From an uncultured Oscillospiraceae bacterium (GTDB taxonomy: Bacteria > Bacillota > Clostridia > Oscillospirales > Oscillospiraceae): 6,383 nucleotides of DNA. The stretch is from positions 1 to 6,383 of the forward strand of contig CAKUKL010000090.1 of NCBI GenBank assembly GCA_934662925.1, written 5' to 3'. Both the position numbers and the translations under genes were made by a program. Below are positions 4,640 through 6,383 of this stretch, piece after piece. The notes below the pieces were generated by a model. It was not told the DNA's origin. It ran no database searches and saw only the letters and a program-made list of their open reading frames with translations. The stretch's first letter is position 1. Every line of letters begins with the position of its first letter.

Positions 4640-5974
4640 TCAGAAGGGAAGTCCCATGCCCTTGAGCTTGCTGAACATACCTTTTTTCTTCGGGTTGGCA
4701 AGCTGCCGGGTGAGCTGCTGGGTCATTTCGAACTGCTTGAGCAGACGGTTGATGTCAACGACCTGAGTGCCGGAACCGGCGGCGATGCGCTTTTTCCGAC
4801 TGGAGTTCAGAACGGAAGGATTTTCCCGTTCATAGGGGGTCATGGAGAGGATGATAGCCTCAGTCTTGGCAAGCTGTTTTTCATCGACGTTCAGATCCAT
4901 CTTGCCGTTCATGCCCGGGAGCATGGCGGCGATGTCCTGCATGGAGCCCATGCTCTTGAGCTGGGTCATCTGGTCGTAGAAGTCGGTGAGAGTAAACTTG
5001 TTCTTCCGGAGCCGCTCCAGCTGCTCGGCAGCCTTTTTCGCGTCCAGATTCTGCTCTGCCTTTTCGATGAGGGAGAGCACGTCGCCCATGCCGAGGATCC
5101 GGCTGGCCATCCGGTCGGGGTGGAACACTTCGATATTGTCCAGCTTTTCGCCGGTGCCCGCGAATTTGATGGGCTTGCCGGTAACGGCCCGGATGGAGAG
5201 AGCCGCGCCGCCCCGGGCGTCGCCGTCCAGCTTGGTGAGCATCACGCCGTCGATGTCCAGCGCGTCGTCAAAGGCCTTGGCGGCGTTGACGGCGTCCTGA
5301 CCGATCATGGCGTCCACCACCAGTAGGATCTCGGTGGGGTTGACGGCGGCTTTGATGTTGCGAAGCTCGTCCATCAGTTCTTCATCCACGTGGAGACGGC
5401 CGGCGGTGTCGAGAAACACCATGTCGTTGCCGTGTTTTTTCGCGTGCTCCACCGCCGCTTTGGCGATGTCCACGGGATTAGTCTGCCCCATCTGGAACAC
5501 GGGAATGTCCAGCTGACCGCCGACGACCTCCAACTGCTGGATGGCGGCGGGACGGTAAATATCACAGGCGGCCAGCAACGGCCGCTTACCCTGCTTTTTC
5601 ATCAGCCCCGCCAGCTTGGCGCCGTTGGTGGTCTTGCCGGCGCCCTGAAGGCCGACCAGCATCACGACGGTGGGCGGGGTAGAGGAGATGGTGATCTTGC
5701 TGTCGCCGCTCCCCATGAGGGAGGTCAGCTCCTCGTTGACGATCTTGACGATCATCTGGGCGGGAGTGAGGGACTCCATCACGTCGGCGCCCACGGCCCG
5801 TTCGGTCACGTCGGCGATAAAGCGCTTGACTACCTTGAAGTTGACGTCCGCTTCCAGAAGGGCCATCTTGATCTCCTTCATGGCCTCCTTGACATCAGCC
5901 TCGGACAGGCGGCCCTTGCCGCGGAGCTTTTTGAAGGTGGCGGACAGTTTTTCGGTTAAGCTCTCAAATGCCAT
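4640..5974 (-). CDS. ffh: Signal recognition particle protein Ffh (SRP54 GTPase)
   Basis: Ffh binds 4.5S/SRP RNA and hydrophobic signal sequences on ribosomes and docks with FtsY to deliver nascent membrane proteins to the Sec translocon. The 444 residues show the full NGM layout. An N helical bundle (about 1-85) is followed by the G domain with G1 GLQGAGKTT (108-116), CDIYRPAA (137-144), G3 DTAGR (189-193), G4 TKLDGD (247-252) and GTGEK (273-277). The methionine-rich M domain (about 325-430) carries the SRP-RNA-binding [12 protein letters not shown] (391-402) and [10 protein letters not shown] (411-420). The start at 5974 has AGGAG six bases upstream, overlapping the stop of the preceding dhaL fragment. 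In many Firmicutes ylxM directly precedes ffh, but here a DhaL-like frame does. By hand count, alanine codons are mostly GCC (about 32 GCC against 10 GCG), unlike the dhaL fragment. Confidence 0.98.
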   Translation of the reverse strand: MAFESLTEKLSATFKKLRGKGRLSEADVKEAMKEIKMALLEADVNFKVVKRFIADVTERAVGADVMESLTPAQMIVKIVNEELTSLMGSGDSKITISSTPPTVVMLVGLQGAGKTTNGAKLAGLMKKQGKRPLLAACDIYRPAAIQQLEVVGGQLDIPVFQMGQTNPVDIAKAAVEHAKKHGNDMVFLDTAGRLHVDEELMDELRNIKAAVNPTEILLVVDAMIGQDAVNAAKAFDDALDIDGVMLTKLDGDARGGAALSIRAVTGKPIKFAGTGEKLDNIEVFHPDRMASRILGMGDVLSLIEKAEQNLDAKKAAEQLERLRKNKFTLTDFYDQMTQLKSMGSMQDIAAMLPGMNGKMDLNVDEKQLAKTEAIILSMTPYERENPSVLNSSRKKRIAAGSGTQVVDINRLLKQFEMTQQLTRQLANPKKKGMFSKLKGMGLPF

Positions 5975-5977
5975 GTC

Positions 5978-6382
5978 TTACTCCTGTTTGAGCTTTGCGG
6001 TATTTTCCTTAATGGTGCGCGCCGTTTCCTCGGCCAGCTCCTCGGTGAGCGCGCCCTGCTCCGCGGCGGCCACGGCGTCCGTGAGCGCGTCCTTCGCGCC
6101 CTTGCCCGCGTCCAGCGCGGCTTTGAACGCGTCGCGCGCGGGGATCATGGCGTCGAGCATTGTCTTTTCCCCGGCGACGGACTTGCCGCGCAGCTGCACG
6201 CCCGCGACGAACGCGTCCAGAATCGTGACCAGATCCTGCGCGTCCAGCTCTGTTTTTCCGGCAAGGGCCTTGCCCGCCTGCATGAACGCCGTTCCGTACA
6301 GCGGGCCGGAAGCCCCGCCGACCGTGGACACAAGCGCCATGCCGGCAGTTTTGAGCATCGTGCCGATGTCCTTGCCCTCCAT
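5978..6382 (-). CDS. dhaL: Dihydroxyacetone kinase subunit L-like (DhaL), 5' end outside window, C-terminus atypical
   Basis: DhaL is the nucleotide-binding subunit of PTS-dependent dihydroxyacetone kinase: with DhaK and DhaM it passes phosphate to dihydroxyacetone through a bound ADP/ATP. The visible 134 residues begin just before KDIGTMLKTAG (4-14) and hold the hallmark STVGGASGPLYGT (19-31), the LRGKSVAGEKTMLDAM segment (63-78) and an alanine-rich helix (80-111). The N-terminal metal site (GDxDHG in the family) would lie beyond 6383, so the first Met here is not taken as a start. The usual C-terminal block GRASYLGERSIGHxDPGA is absent. After AAEQG (106-110) the frame continues with a charged helix-like tail ending KLKQE and stops 3 bases before ffh. 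Alanine codons favour GCG (about 16 GCG, 10 GCC), unlike ffh. It may be a degraded, fused or joined gene; activity is doubtful. Confidence 0.78.
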   Translation of the reverse strand: MEGKDIGTMLKTAGMALVSTVGGASGPLYGTAFMQAGKALAGKTELDAQDLVTILDAFVAGVQLRGKSVAGEKTMLDAMIPARDAFKAALDAGKGAKDALTDAVAAAEQGALTEELAEETARTIKENTAKLKQE

Positions 6383-6383
6383 C

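Noticed and set aside
3426..4766. A 446-codon open frame on the plus strand across trmD, rimM, khpA and rpsP
   Set aside because: It is antisense to four well-recognised genes, shows no recognisable domain, and follows from GC-rich codon structure on the other strand.

Overview
The window reads as a chromosomal housekeeping segment of a fairly GC-rich Firmicute. The gene order ffh-rpsP-khpA-rimM-trmD, the strong GGAGG-type ribosome binding sites, the sigma-A-like promoters, the GTP-type PEP carboxykinase and the DegV protein all point to Clostridia. The protein sequences look most like the Oscillospiraceae / Flavonifractor-Intestinimonas type, but that placement is from memory and not from a search. 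Every gene I can support lies on the minus strand, so transcription runs from right to left; the long plus-strand reading frames are antisense shadows.

Layout in transcription order. At the right edge (6382-5978) is the 3' part of a dihydroxyacetone-kinase L-subunit (DhaL) gene that lacks the family's C-terminal block. It is followed at once by ffh (SRP GTPase), rpsP (ribosomal protein S16), khpA (KH-domain RNA chaperone), rimM (30S maturation factor) and trmD (tRNA m1G37 methyltransferase). The trmD reading frame continues without a break into a GNAT acetyltransferase domain. A terminator-like hairpin sits between khpA and rimM, and a hairpin with a UCCG loop sits between ffh and rpsP. After trmD comes degV (fatty-acid-binding FakB-type protein) with its own clear promoter and a strong terminator. 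Then come rsmA/ksgA (16S rRNA dimethyltransferase) with its own probable promoter, and the first 70 codons of pckG (GTP-dependent PEP carboxykinase), which runs off the left edge.

Most of the genes serve one theme: protein targeting (Ffh), ribosome assembly (S16, KhpA, RimM, RsmA) and tRNA modification for reading-frame maintenance (TrmD). degV (lipid metabolism) and pckG (central carbon metabolism) have their own control regions, each with a short perfect inverted repeat near the predicted transcription start.

I found no mobile element, CRISPR array, tRNA or rRNA, and no evidence of a new multi-gene system. The points most worth a second look are the TrmD-GNAT fusion, the C-terminally altered DhaL with different codon use directly in front of ffh (where ylxM is often found), the hairpin between khpA and rimM, and the operator-like palindromes upstream of degV and pckG. 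No gene-free stretch exceeds 300 bases; the longest gaps are 1140-1265 and 2103-2221, and both hold regulatory sites.
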